Shown here: positions 1 through 8,930 of the stretch, one piece after another
Numbering within the stretch: position 1 is the stretch's first letter
Layout: each line of letters begins with the position of its first letter
DNA from: Candidatus Hermodarchaeota archaeon
GTDB taxonomy: Archaea > Asgardarchaeota > Hermodarchaeia > Hermodarchaeales > Hermodarchaeaceae
Direction of reading: 5' to 3'
DNA length: 54,340 nt
Assembly: GCA_016839365.1 (NCBI GenBank)
Contig: JAEOUH010000022.1
Coordinates: 1-54,340 of the forward strand
Program-made: the position numbers and the translations under genes
The notes under the pieces: generated by a model
What the model saw: only the letters and a program-made list of their open reading frames with translations
What the model was told of the DNA's origin: nothing
The model's database searches: none

Positions 1-1
1 A

Positions 2-139
2 AATGGTGATGACGTGTATAAGAAGGAATTTCGGGCTAATTGGTATCCTATGGTTGGTATTATCAGATTCATTGTAAGATACCTTAGGAGCAGGATAGGA
101 ATAGATCTTTACGGAGTCAAAAAGACATCAAAAGAATAA
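2..139 (+). pseudogene. Truncated duplicate of the methyltransferase N-terminus
   Basis: The frame open from the window edge reads ...VYKKEFRANWYPMVGIIRF... and ends ...GIDLYGVKKTSKE then TAA. It aligns without gaps to residues 4-45 of the intact methyltransferase that starts 20 bases downstream (IYKKELRGIWYPMLGVIRF...GIDLYETKKESK). It stops just before the position where the intact copy enters the SAM-binding glycine motif. It is therefore a paralogous start cut off before the catalytic core: either the relic of a tandem duplication or the C-terminal end of something that begins outside the window. The duplication is seen directly; the relic status is inference. Confidence 0.7.
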
Positions 140-158
140 CATATTGAGATGATTCAAA

Positions 159-908
159 ATGAAAAAGTGGAATGAAATATACAAGAAAGAGCTTCGGGGA
201 ATTTGGTATCCCATGTTAGGAGTAATTAGATTCACGGCGAGATATTTGAAGAGAAAAATTGGAATAGATCTCTATGAAACAAAGAAAGAATCTAAGAGAA
301 TCATTGACTTAGGATGTGGGAATGGAAATCATGTTGTTTTCTTTGCAGAACAAGGTTTTGATGTTAGTGGTTTAGACCTGTCTGAAGAAGCAATAGAAAT
401 TGCAGAGGCATGGTTGAATAAGAGAAATCTGAAAGCGGATTTGAGAGTTGGAGATATAGAAAAATTACCTTACCCAGACCAGTCTTTTGATGTTGTCACA
501 TCACATGGTGTTCTTGATCATATTCCCTTTGAAAAGGCTAAAAAAGCCATGGAAGAAATTAAGAGGATTCTTGTACCTGAAGGATATGTTTGCATATCGT
601 TGAGGTCAACAGAGGATTGTGAATTTGGAAGAGGAAAGAAAGTAGCCCAAAATACATTTGTTTTAGAAGAAGGATATGAGAAAGGAGTAATACAACATTA
701 CTTTGATTTCCAGGAGATAAAAGAACTCTTCAAGGATTTCAAAATTTTTGATTTAGAATTACACGAGGAAAAATTCCCAAGCATTTTTACTGTTGATAAA
801 TCCTTTATTCAGAGCTCTGGAAAGACCAAAGAATACATTGATGTATTCAAACCAGTTGAACTTAAACTAAAGTATTCCAGATGGTGGATATCAGCTGAGA
901 AGGTGTGA
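159..908 (+). CDS. Class I SAM-dependent methyltransferase
   Basis: A 249-residue Rossmann-fold methyltransferase. Motif I is IIDLGCGNGNH at about residues 48-58, followed by the acidic end of strand 2 in SGLDLSEEAI. Motif II-like GDIEKLPYPDQSFDVV and the post-motif VLDHIPFEKA fit the Methyltransf_11/25 group. The first 47 residues, rich in Tyr, Trp and Lys, are specific to this subfamily and are duplicated in the fragment upstream. The gene opens a same-strand run with a PIG-L deacetylase, an acyltransferase and a sugar aminotransferase, so the substrate is probably a sugar or glycolipid intermediate; this is inference from context. The Shine-Dalgarno signal is weak. Confidence 0.85.
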   Translation: MKKWNEIYKKELRGIWYPMLGVIRFTARYLKRKIGIDLYETKKESKRIIDLGCGNGNHVVFFAEQGFDVSGLDLSEEAIEIAEAWLNKRNLKADLRVGDIEKLPYPDQSFDVVTSHGVLDHIPFEKAKKAMEEIKRILVPEGYVCISLRSTEDCEFGRGKKVAQNTFVLEEGYEKGVIQHYFDFQEIKELFKDFKIFDLELHEEKFPSIFTVDKSFIQSSGKTKEYIDVFKPVELKLKYSRWWISAEKV

Positions 909-951
909 GCAGGAACTACTCGTTAACACTAGCTGGGAAGGGATTTAAAAG

Positions 952-1620
952 ATGAAGAATGTTATCGTCGTTTCAGCCCATCCAGATGATGAAACATATG
1001 CTGTAGGAGGAACAATTGCCAAACTAACCTCGAATGGAGTTAATATTGAATTAGTGATCTATACGAAAGCATTTCCTCCCGAGTGGGACGAAAAGGAGAT
1101 AGAAATACGAAAAAACGAGGCTCTAGCCGCTGCAAAAGTCCTTGGGATCAGTGAAGTTCATTTTCTTGGATATCTAACAACCAAATTGGATATAACGCCT
1201 CTCAGAGACTTGATTAATGATTTGGATTCGATTCTTAAAACGAGGAAGGCTGATACGCTTTTTTTGCCATTTGCTGGTGATATGCATCAAGACCATAGAC
1301 GTTTATTTGAAGTGGGAGTAAGTGTTGCCAAACCTACCCCAGATCAAGCCCTGAAAAGAGTATTTACTTATGAGACATTATCATCAACCGAATTTGGGAG
1401 CCCTTTTTTCGAGAAGCCATTTATTCCTAATTACTATGTAAATATTAGGGATTATTTGGATGACAAAATCAAAGCAGTCTCCTGTTACAAATTAGAATTA
1501 AGGGAATATCCTCATCCTCGCTCAATCGAAGGGGTAAAAATCAAAGCAAAAGCACGAGGGATGGAGGTAGGACTTGAAGTTGCTGAAGCCTTCAAGATAT
1601 TGAGGTGGGTAGTCGATTGA
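952..1620 (+). CDS. PIG-L/LmbE family N-acetylglucosaminyl deacetylase-like protein
   Basis: This 222-residue protein has the zinc-binding signature of the PIG-L/LmbE family: AHPDDE at residues 9-14 (His, Asp, Asp) and a second site at DMHQDHR around residue 107. The length matches single-domain family members. Characterised relatives remove the acetyl group from GlcNAc in GPI, mycothiol, bacillithiol or glycan precursors. Next to an aminotransferase and an acyltransferase, a role in remodelling N-acyl groups of an aminosugar is likely. The start is supported by AGGGA eight bases before the ATG. The exact substrate cannot be read from the sequence. Confidence 0.85.
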   Translation: MKNVIVVSAHPDDETYAVGGTIAKLTSNGVNIELVIYTKAFPPEWDEKEIEIRKNEALAAAKVLGISEVHFLGYLTTKLDITPLRDLINDLDSILKTRKADTLFLPFAGDMHQDHRRLFEVGVSVAKPTPDQALKRVFTYETLSSTEFGSPFFEKPFIPNYYVNIRDYLDDKIKAVSCYKLELREYPHPRSIEGVKIKAKARGMEVGLEVAEAFKILRWVVD

Positions 1621-1704
1621 AAGGACTACGCTGCAACAGGATCAATAGCAGAGAAAGGAATGGCCAAGATAGTGTTTAGAATAATGAGATGGAAGGTATT
1701 TTCC

Positions 1705-2127
1705 ATGTCAAAAGATCGTTTCAAAGATTGGGAATATCCTGAATTCGATGAGAGGGGTCTTACTAAGTGGAATTGGATGTGTCAATATCCCGAGAACCTT
1801 GAACTTGGAAAAAATACTGACATAGGTGCTTTTACCTACATCAATGCGAGATTCACGGTACAGATTGGAGAAGGGGCAGAAGTGGGATCTCATTGCTCCA
1901 TCTATTCGCATTCAACAATTGACGATAAGAGAGGCAAGGTTGTCATAGAACGAAATGTGAAAATCGGAACTCACTCAGTGGTTATGCCGGGTGTTACTAT
2001 AGGAGAAAACACCATCGTTGGTGCGTTCAGTTATGTGACCGAAAGTCTGCCTAGGAATGTGATCGCCTTTGGTATTCCTGCAAAGGTAATTAGACACCTA
2101 GATGAATCAGAGAACAAGGGGGTGTGA
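1705..2127 (+). CDS. Hexapeptide-repeat (left-handed beta-helix) acyltransferase
   Basis: The protein contains imperfect hexapeptide repeats of the LbetaH fold (IGEGAEVGSHCSIYSHSTID, VKIGTHSVVMPGVTIGENT) and the typical ending GIPAKVIRHL of sugar O/N-acetyltransferases. The start at 1705 is preferred because GGAAGG lies eight bases before it, giving 140 residues. The ATG at 1660 would add 15 residues but its GAAAGG is only one base away. The gene ends six bases before the aminotransferase start, so the two are probably co-translated, as in pathways where an amino group is installed and then acetylated. That coupling is inferred. Confidence 0.85.
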   Translation: MSKDRFKDWEYPEFDERGLTKWNWMCQYPENLELGKNTDIGAFTYINARFTVQIGEGAEVGSHCSIYSHSTIDDKRGKVVIERNVKIGTHSVVMPGVTIGENTIVGAFSYVTESLPRNVIAFGIPAKVIRHLDESENKGV

Positions 2128-2133
2128 AGCGTT

Positions 2134-3258
2134 ATGGAGATTCCACTTTTTAAGATACATTGGAGTGAGGAGGATATCAAACGAGTTGAAAAGGTAATTC
2201 GATCAGGCAAGCATTGGTGTATTGGTCCTGAGATTGAAGAGTTCGAAGAAAAAATTGCGCGTTATTTGGGCTTGAAAGAATGTGTTGTTCTTAATTCAGG
2301 AGGAGCGGCATTATTAGCGCTTATGGAATCATATGGTTTCTCGAAGGGTGATGAAGTCATCATCCCCTCTTTCACATTTATTGCTACAGCGTATGCTCCT
2401 CTATACGTTGGAGCCAAGCCAGTTTTTGCTGATGTGGAGGAATTGACCTATGGGTTAGATGTATCAGATGTAAAGCAAAGAATCACGGCTAATACGAAAG
2501 CGATTATACCGATTCATTATGGTGGAATGCCGTGTGAAATTGATGCCCTTCAAGAATTAGCAACGGATAATGATCTAATTCTAATCGAAGATGCAGCTGA
2601 ATCATTTGGAGCAAAGCTTGGAACGAGGTTTACAGGAACATTTGGTGATTCAACAATATTCAGTTTTTGCCAGAATAAGGTGTTTACGACAAGTGAAGGC
2701 GGCGCTGTTGTTACCGATAATGGTGACCTAGCGAATAAAATCAAGTTATTCAGGTCTTATGGTCGAGTTATTAGTGGAGATTATTTTTCGGGGAATGGGG
2801 AGCTGGATTACGTGGAGACGGGGTACAATCTTCGAATGTCTACGATTCTTGCAGCCCTGGGTGCCTCTCAGATGGATAGAGTGGGAGAGTTGATTTCAAT
2901 GCGAAGGAAAAACGCGCACTATCTGAACCAACGACTAAGCGAGATTGAAGGAGTCATTCCCCCGACTCCTCCAAGCGAGGAGTACTATTCTGTGTATCAG
3001 ATGTATACAATTAGAATCAAGGAGGGAAAGAAGAAACGAGACAAACTAATTCAACATCTAAAGAGGAGGGGGATAAGTTCTAAGGTTTATTTCGAACCAG
3101 CACACAAGTATTCAGTACTAGAGAAGCTTGGTTTGGGAGATATCAGGTTACCTGTAACCGAGCGTCTTACATCCGAAGTCTTAACTTTGCCAATGTATCC
3201 TCATATGACTCAAGAGGAGCTTGATTATGTTTCAGAGGCAGTAAGCGAATTCTTTTGA
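2134..3258 (+). CDS. DegT/DnrJ/EryC1/StrS family PLP-dependent sugar aminotransferase
   Basis: A 374-residue fold-type I aminotransferase of the DegT family. The internal-aldimine lysine is K182 in FSFCQNKVFTTSEGG, the family signature. Upstream are the pyridine-ring Asp region LILIEDAAESFGA and the phosphate-binding start LNSGGAALLA. Family members transfer an amino group from glutamate to a keto sugar nucleotide, making perosamine, QuiNAc4N or similar. GGGGGTG nine bases before the ATG supports the start. With the preceding acyltransferase it forms a minimal keto-sugar to N-acylated aminosugar pair, presumably for surface glycans or protein glycosylation. Confidence 0.9.
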   Translation: MEIPLFKIHWSEEDIKRVEKVIRSGKHWCIGPEIEEFEEKIARYLGLKECVVLNSGGAALLALMESYGFSKGDEVIIPSFTFIATAYAPLYVGAKPVFADVEELTYGLDVSDVKQRITANTKAIIPIHYGGMPCEIDALQELATDNDLILIEDAAESFGAKLGTRFTGTFGDSTIFSFCQNKVFTTSEGGAVVTDNGDLANKIKLFRSYGRVISGDYFSGNGELDYVETGYNLRMSTILAALGASQMDRVGELISMRRKNAHYLNQRLSEIEGVIPPTPPSEEYYSVYQMYTIRIKEGKKKRDKLIQHLKRRGISSKVYFEPAHKYSVLEKLGLGDIRLPVTERLTSEVLTLPMYPHMTQEELDYVSEAVSEFF

Positions 3259-3354
3259 GTTAGACTGTTCAAGATTGAAAACAAGATGATTTTAGTTAGT
3301 TGATGACTAAGCTTTTGTGATTATAGTGTAGAGTTTCTGTGAGGAAGTTGGTCC

Positions 3355-6300
3355 GTGTCCGCTGAACCTGATGCTAATTCGCTGTTTAAAGTTGGTCGAG
3401 AGTACTATTCGAAGAGGGCCTTCAAGGAAGCCCTGAAAGTTTGGAAAGCAGCTCTTGAGCAATACCAGAAAGAGGGGAAAAATCGGGAAAGTGGTATCGT
3501 AGGTGCAGAGATTGGGAAAGCCCTGTTAGCGCTAGGGCAAAAGAAGGAAGCTTTGGTAAGCTGTACGCAGGCTGTCCGTATTCTTCGTGAGCAAAATGAT
3601 CCCAAGGCTTTGCGTGCAGCGCTTATAATCATGGGTCATGTAATGGATGAGCTTGGATATATTGAGGAAGCGAATCGTGCCTTTATTCAAGCTATTGAAA
3701 TACCTGAGGGTGTTGAAGACACCCGTTCCCAAATTATTCTCTTAAAAAGGATAGGCAAAAGCCTAGCACGAGTAGGAAATTATCGCGATAGCGCCACTCG
3801 GTTTGAAGAAGCCATAAGGTTATCTTCAAAGGTGGAGGATGTCGAACTGCGTGGAGAAACTCTTGCGGACTATGCCCGAATTTTACAGTACCTTGATGAG
3901 CATGACAAGGCGGAAGAAATTCTTATCCAGCTCATTCACCTTTGGGATGCTTCGGGAAAACCAGTATTGAGTGCCTATGCAAATTTAGGTTTAGCCAGTT
4001 CTTATTTGTCAGAAGGATACATGGATAAGGCTCATGCGATAATTCAACGAGCCCAATCTGTTTTCACGAGTTCCTCTGATCAAACCGGAATGGCCCTCTG
4101 TGAATATCATCAAGCACGCCTTCTTCTTCAGAGTGGTAAGCAAGAGGAGGCATTAGCCCATGGTGAGAAGGCGTTGAAACACTTTGAAAAGGAGAAAAAC
4201 TATCTAGCTTATGCGGAAACGGCCATTGTTATTGCGCAGGTTTTAGGTCGTCTGGTTCAAGATGTAAGAGCTCTGCGGCTTTTTGATAAAGCAATCGAAT
4301 TCTTTGCCCATTTAAGAGAAGTGGCACGTGAAAAACAAACCCATGTGCTGAAAGGAAAAGCGCTACTACGAATTGGTCAGCGAAACCAAGCAGAACAGGA
4401 ATTTACCGTAGCCATCCGTTATTATCAAGAACATGGACTCAAGGACCGTGAGGCGCTAGTTTATCTTGAGGTTGGAGAGATGTTTTTCGAACTCTCCCAA
4501 TTTGCGGAAGCGTTAGCACAAACTAAATTGGCATTACACCTCCTTCAAACCTTAGATGAGGAAAAGCTCGAAATTCGTGGTTTTAGACTCTTACAAAACG
4601 CAACTACAAATATTAATCAAATCGAAGAGGAACTTCCCTCTTTCAAGGAAGGGGTCAAAAGAGCTAATGCCCAAAGAAAAACTGTACTTGCTTCCACTCT
4701 TCAATTAATTATCGCGCAACTTTCTGTGGATATTCAGTCGCCTGAGCAGTTACAAAGCGTCTTCGAAAAAGCCATTCATAATGAGCAATTACCTACTGAG
4801 TTACGGGCTGAAGCTGCTATAAGTCTTGGTTTAGCATTGATGAAAACCGCACAGTATTCAGAAGCAGCTCAATATCTCAGCCAAGCCATTAGAGATTTTG
4901 GTAAAAGCCCAGGATTCGATCAGTGTAAGACGTATCTGCAATTAGCTGAAGCATATAAAGAACTGGGTAAACCAAGCCTGCAAAAGGAGGCACTACAGGG
5001 AGCCATTGAAACTCTTGATCCCCAAGGAGATAGTAAAACCAAGGCTAAGCTATTTTATGAACTCGCACCTTTGATCGAAGGTGAGGATATTGTAAAGGCT
5101 TTGGAATATTACGAAAGAGCCAGTGAGATTTTTAGAGAGGAGGAATTTCCACAGGAATATTATCAGACCCTCCTCAAGCAGGCTATCCTTCGTAGCGAAT
5201 CCTCGGATTTTGAGTCAGCTCGCCAGACAATATCAAAGGCAATAACCTTGGGAAAGGAATTGGATATTCCCCTTGACTTTGGAACAGACAAGTTACCTCT
5301 TCCATGGGAACATGTCAACGTTGCCCTAGTAGAAGCCATTTACATTGGGGCGCAGCAGTATGCCAAACATCAAGAGCGGAATATTATCGACCATATCATT
5401 GATTGGTCAAGTCCAAAGAAAGTTGCATACATCCATCCTTTCTTAACAGATAACCTTGGCTACCAACGCTGTAGTGAGCTTTCAAAATTACTTATCGAAG
5501 AAACCAAGCTTCTAAAACGCGCAAGTGATATTCGACGAGAACTTAGGCAGCTCTTACCTAAGGGAATCCCTGAGGGAGAATATCGATCTCGCCGAAACAC
5601 CCTCCGTAGTGAATTATCTGAAATACTTGAACAGATTGAGGTAAACCGTAACGTAATTGCAGCTGCCTGCCCTGATCCGGGAAGAGGTATGATCCCTCAG
5701 GATTACAAAATGCTCCAGAAATTATCTGCTCTCATGCCTCCAGACCGTCGTTGGCTCATCATCAATTTTGATCTACTATTAGAGAAACAAAAGTTGTTTG
5801 TGACAACCTTAGACCACGTCGGCCGCCATAATTTCCACACCATTCCAATTTCTGCCGACCTGCCATCTGTAATTCAATCATTGCGGACCATGAAGACTTC
5901 AAAGGAGTTCCCTTCGATGGCTGACCTAAAGGATATAGCATCCTTTCTTTATCGAAGTTTAATCCCAACTCGCCTTGAACGAGAACTCGAGAATAATAAA
6001 TACGGCTTTCTTCAGTTTGTCACAGATGGATTTCTCAACAATGTTCCGTTTGAACTCATCTTCGATGGCAAGGAATATTGGGGGTTGAAGTATCCCATGG
6101 CTTGGGTGCCTGATTTCCAATTCTTTGAAAGCACACTCAAGACCAAAGCCTTAGCCCAAGCCAGCTCCACATCGGTCTTGTTAGGTGTCAACGTTGATCC
6201 TGAACAACAGCCTTCCCGAAGAGAATTTGCAGAAGAAATTGCGAACTCATTTCTTACAGCCGTTCCAACAAGGCAGGGAGTTTCAGAACCTGTTGTGCTT

Positions 6301-6774
6301 TTTGGTCGTGATTTTAATCGTCGTCTGCTAAAAGCAAACACCGATTCGCCTCGTTCTCTTCTCTACTTTTCAACGCCTACAACCCTTCACCCCCGAAAGG
6401 GAGAAATCGCGCTCCAACACCCTGACACCCTAAGGGTCATTGAAATTGGGGTAACGAACTATTTCACAGGCGCACCAATTCTTATCCTGGATGACTGTTT
6501 CCGACCTGAGCCAAGAGAGGATGGATTGGAACTCGCAGGATTTCTTCGTCACTTAGTGACAGCTGGAACACCTTCTATTGTCTTCACTCGATGGCGTCCC
6601 GAGGAACAGCTTCAAGCAGTATTTACCCAGGGAATCGTTCGACAACTGTTTGAAGGAGACCCCATTTCCGTTGCACTTATGCACACTCGGCGACGATTAG
6701 CTAGTCGAGGACCATCCCCTCATAGCTGGCTATGTTATAGCCTTTGTGGAAATCCTTTCCCGACCCTCTTCTAA
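3355..6774 (+). CDS. TPR-repeat protein with C-terminal CHAT (caspase-like) domain, degenerate His
   Basis: An 1,139-residue protein starting at GTG, with GAGGAAG seven bases upstream. Residues 1 to about 650 are tandem TPR helical pairs (patterns such as ALLALGQKKEALVSCTQAV). A charged helical linker follows, then a C-terminal CHAT domain from about 780 to 1139, containing FVTDGFLNNVPFELI and the late element HSWLCYSLCGNPFPTLF. In CHAT proteases the dyad sits in a strand-end His (xxATHG) and a Cys (LSACxT). Here the Cys position is kept as C1048 in ILILDDCF, but the His position is P1008 in YFSTPTTLHP; the closest His is H1012. The domain may be inactive or use a shifted His. TPR-CHAT proteins act in peptidase-based defence and in signalling; no partner gene is adjacent. 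Confidence 0.85.
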   Translation: MSAEPDANSLFKVGREYYSKRAFKEALKVWKAALEQYQKEGKNRESGIVGAEIGKALLALGQKKEALVSCTQAVRILREQNDPKALRAALIIMGHVMDELGYIEEANRAFIQAIEIPEGVEDTRSQIILLKRIGKSLARVGNYRDSATRFEEAIRLSSKVEDVELRGETLADYARILQYLDEHDKAEEILIQLIHLWDASGKPVLSAYANLGLASSYLSEGYMDKAHAIIQRAQSVFTSSSDQTGMALCEYHQARLLLQSGKQEEALAHGEKALKHFEKEKNYLAYAETAIVIAQVLGRLVQDVRALRLFDKAIEFFAHLREVAREKQTHVLKGKALLRIGQRNQAEQEFTVAIRYYQEHGLKDREALVYLEVGEMFFELSQFAEALAQTKLALHLLQTLDEEKLEIRGFRLLQNATTNINQIEEELPSFKEGVKRANAQRKTVLASTLQLIIAQLSVDIQSPEQLQSVFEKAIHNEQLPTELRAEAAISLGLALMKTAQYSEAAQYLSQAIRDFGKSPGFDQCKTYLQLAEAYKELGKPSLQKEALQGAIETLDPQGDSKTKAKLFYELAPLIEGEDIVKALEYYERASEIFREEEFPQEYYQTLLKQAILRSESSDFESARQTISKAITLGKELDIPLDFGTDKLPLPWEHVNVALVEAIYIGAQQYAKHQERNIIDHIIDWSSPKKVAYIHPFLTDNLGYQRCSELSKLLIEETKLLKRASDIRRELRQLLPKGIPEGEYRSRRNTLRSELSEILEQIEVNRNVIAAACPDPGRGMIPQDYKMLQKLSALMPPDRRWLIINFDLLLEKQKLFVTTLDHVGRHNFHTIPISADLPSVIQSLRTMKTSKEFPSMADLKDIASFLYRSLIPTRLERELENNKYGFLQFVTDGFLNNVPFELIFDGKEYWGLKYPMAWVPDFQFFESTLKTKALAQASSTSVLLGVNVDPEQQPSRREFAEEIANSFLTAVPTRQGVSEPVVLFGRDFNRRLLKANTDSPRSLLYFSTPTTLHPRKGEIALQHPDTLRVIEIGVTNYFTGAPILILDDCFRPEPREDGLELAGFLRHLVTAGTPSIVFTRWRPEEQLQAVFTQGIVRQLFEGDPISVALMHTRRRLASRGPSPHSWLCYSLCGNPFPTLF

Positions 6775-6787
6775 CTAGCCTAACTAA

Positions 6788-7612
6788 TCATATGAAAAAA
6801 GCATCAAGTAGAATGATAAGACAATCATAGGTAGCATGTGCAGCTATTGGTCCAGCCAACCGTCGACCACGCCACAGGAAAAGTAAACCCAGAAAAATGC
6901 CACCAATGGTGTGAATAACGCCAATTAGTGGATTCATATGCGCAAAACCGAAAATGATTGAGGAAACAATTAGCCCACCGATTCGTCCATAATGGACATC
7001 TAACGAATTTTGGATAAATCCGCGGAAAAAGAACTCTTCCGCAGGCGCAATGACCAGAATCACTGAAAGGCATAGCACGCCAACCCAAAATAGGTCAGTA
7101 GGAGTAGGTATGGAAGGAGGTGGTCCTCCAGGAGCTAAAAGCTCAAAGAGATCTAGTGCAAGGATAACTGGTACAATTACAGCCCCAACTACAATACCTA
7201 AGAACAAATCCTTCGCTAGTGTCAGACCTCCACCTGTAGTTACTCCCAGTTTTTCTGGCTTTACCTTGAGACTGGTAACGTAGGCCCAGGGTATTAAGAT
7301 GAAGACGAGTTCGGTAAGGATTAGTAAAATCATGAAGGCTGGGTCAAAAGCAATGATAGTGATTGCAAGGAGCGGAATTCCCCAGAAGAAGATGTAGTAG
7401 AACATGATTGCTATCGTAAGGAGGAGGAACACGCCATAGGTAATGCTGGTAATGATGTAGGTAGATATCGGTGTCCAAGGCCATAGTGGAGCTTGGATTT
7501 CCTTGATCGACCAGACAATTTCGGCGCCGCATATTTCACAATACTTGGTCGGTGAGGTAATAGGGGTTGTGCAGTATGGACAGAAGCGTGTGGGATACTG
7601 CTTCTCATTCAT
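6788..7612 (-). CDS. CPBP-family intramembrane metalloprotease with N-terminal zinc ribbon
   Basis: A 274-residue protein. Residues 11-31 form a zinc ribbon (CPYC...CEIC). About seven hydrophobic segments follow. The CPBP/CAAX-protease (Abi) motifs are all present: EEFFFR (E192, E193, R197), FGFAH (H225) and a third His in AHATYD (H260). Relatives are Rce1-like glutamate proteases and bacteriocin-immunity or protein-processing proteases. The start codon lies inside the 3' end of the upstream zinc-ribbon membrane gene (eight bases of overlap), so the two form an operon. The convergent TPR-CHAT gene ends 13 bases away. Confidence 0.88.
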   Translation of the reverse strand: MNEKQYPTRFCPYCTTPITSPTKYCEICGAEIVWSIKEIQAPLWPWTPISTYIITSITYGVFLLLTIAIMFYYIFFWGIPLLAITIIAFDPAFMILLILTELVFILIPWAYVTSLKVKPEKLGVTTGGGLTLAKDLFLGIVVGAVIVPVILALDLFELLAPGGPPPSIPTPTDLFWVGVLCLSVILVIAPAEEFFFRGFIQNSLDVHYGRIGGLIVSSIIFGFAHMNPLIGVIHTIGGIFLGLLFLWRGRRLAGPIAAHATYDCLIILLDAFFI

Positions 7613-8345
7613 TCATACTCCCTCCTTTGTATTGTGGATCCATGAGTTCATGGCAATTAGGACAGGTCCACTCGAGTTGTGGGGGAGAGATTCCTGGTTC
7701 CGAGGAAGCGATGATAGTTTCTAATCGTTTTGTTCGACATGATCCCCAACGATGCATTGAGGTTTTACAGTGGTTACATTCGATGTAAGCCCCCCATCGG
7801 ATTTGCTTGCCACAAACAACGCACCATCGCCTACTAGGAGAAATTGCCAATGCAGTTGCTATAGCAAAAATTCCTGGCGGAAGTGATATTATCCCAACTA
7901 TAACAAGTCCTACTCTAATTACAACAAGGCTCTTTTGTTGACGAAGAAAGAAGGCACACAGAACCAAGATAACAATTGTTAAACTCTGTATCGTAGCAAT
8001 CAGTTGGGGTACTCCATAGTAAAAAGAGGAGGCGAAAATGAGAAAAGCGACAGCGAAGACCGCCGAAAATATAATCTGAGCGCCGATTAAAACATAGGCT
8101 AGTCTGGATATGTAAATTGGTTGAGTAGGTGGCACCTCCGACTTCTGAGGCGAAACGAGAAGGCTCAGTTCAAATCCACAGGCTGGACAATGTGTAACCG
8201 ATTCTGTGGGCAAATCGAGTAGCGATTCACCACATAGAGGACAGCATTTAAGTGTCGTTTTTTGTAAATCCGCTTTGGACTGCGTTAGATCCCCCATACT
8301 CCCCCATTTTATCTTGACCTCAGGAAAAGGCTTTGGGTTATCCAC
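7605..8345 (-). CDS. Zinc-ribbon membrane protein of unknown function
   Basis: A 246-residue protein. An N-terminal zinc ribbon (CCPLCG...CPACG, about residues 34-57) is followed by four hydrophobic segments (about 80-170). A C-terminal cytoplasmic cysteine-rich region has two further CxxC pairs plus His (CVVCGKQIRW, ECNHCKTSMHRWGSC, CPNCHELM), suggesting a cross-brace or double ribbon. I do not recognise a named family. It is translationally coupled to the CPBP protease, which also begins with a zinc ribbon, so the two may share a membrane-associated partner. A later ATG at residue 17 is possible. Confidence 0.75.
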   Translation of the reverse strand: MDNPKPFPEVKIKWGSMGDLTQSKADLQKTTLKCCPLCGESLLDLPTESVTHCPACGFELSLLVSPQKSEVPPTQPIYISRLAYVLIGAQIIFSAVFAVAFLIFASSFYYGVPQLIATIQSLTIVILVLCAFFLRQQKSLVVIRVGLVIVGIISLPPGIFAIATALAISPSRRWCVVCGKQIRWGAYIECNHCKTSMHRWGSCRTKRLETIIASSEPGISPPQLEWTCPNCHELMDPQYKGGSMNE

Positions 8346-8429
8346 TAACGGTGTTGGAGTAAAAATCCATCGTAACCCGACAGCTTATAGGGGTGAGAAA
8401 AATATGCTTGTGCAAGGTGGATTCTGGCT

Positions 8430-8930
8430 ATGGTTGTTATTGATCGTGAGACACTATTGCAGTTAATTGCTGAAAAGCAGCTTGTCACGAATATGATTGA
8501 TCCAGAGATTCAGGTTTCTCCTAACGGAGTCGAATTAACACTTCATGAAATCTTCAAGTTTAGAGGACCAGGGATCATTGATTTCTCGAATAGAGACCGC
8601 CAAATCCCAGAATATGAGAAGCTAGAGTTGAGGGGAGAAAAGTATGAAGTTGACCCGGGAACCTATATCGTCACCTACAATGAAACAGTGTCCATTCCAA
8701 CTGATATGATTGCAATTGGCCGACCACGCTCATCATTACTTCGCTCTGGTGTTACTGTTGAATCGGCAGTCTGGGATGCTGGTTATGAGGGTCGATCTCG
8801 GGGGCTAATGACCGTGTATAATCCACATGGCTTTACTCTGAAACCGAATGCGCGGTTATTACATCTTGTTTTTTTCAAATTGCACCAAGAAACCCAATCC
8901 TATGCTGGGGTGTATCAAGGAGAGAGCTAG
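8430..8930 (+). CDS. dut: Probable dUTPase of the dCTP deaminase/dUTPase family
   Basis: A 166-residue trimeric dUTPase/Dcd-fold protein with RPRSSLLRSGV (phosphate-binding Ser/Arg) and AVWDAGYEGRSRG, whose Asp is in the position of the dUTPase water-activating residue. The deaminase-specific PGWxGxxxLE segment is not conserved: the sequence reads AGYEGRSRGLMTVYNP, without the catalytic Glu of dCTP deaminases. Hydrolysis of dUTP to dUMP, without deamination, is therefore the better call and matches the short archaeal dUTPase group. GGTGG nine bases before the ATG supports the start. It is followed without a gap by the THEP1 gene. A dCTP deaminase call remains possible. Confidence 0.8.
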   Translation: MVVIDRETLLQLIAEKQLVTNMIDPEIQVSPNGVELTLHEIFKFRGPGIIDFSNRDRQIPEYEKLELRGEKYEVDPGTYIVTYNETVSIPTDMIAIGRPRSSLLRSGVTVESAVWDAGYEGRSRGLMTVYNPHGFTLKPNARLLHLVFFKLHQETQSYAGVYQGES

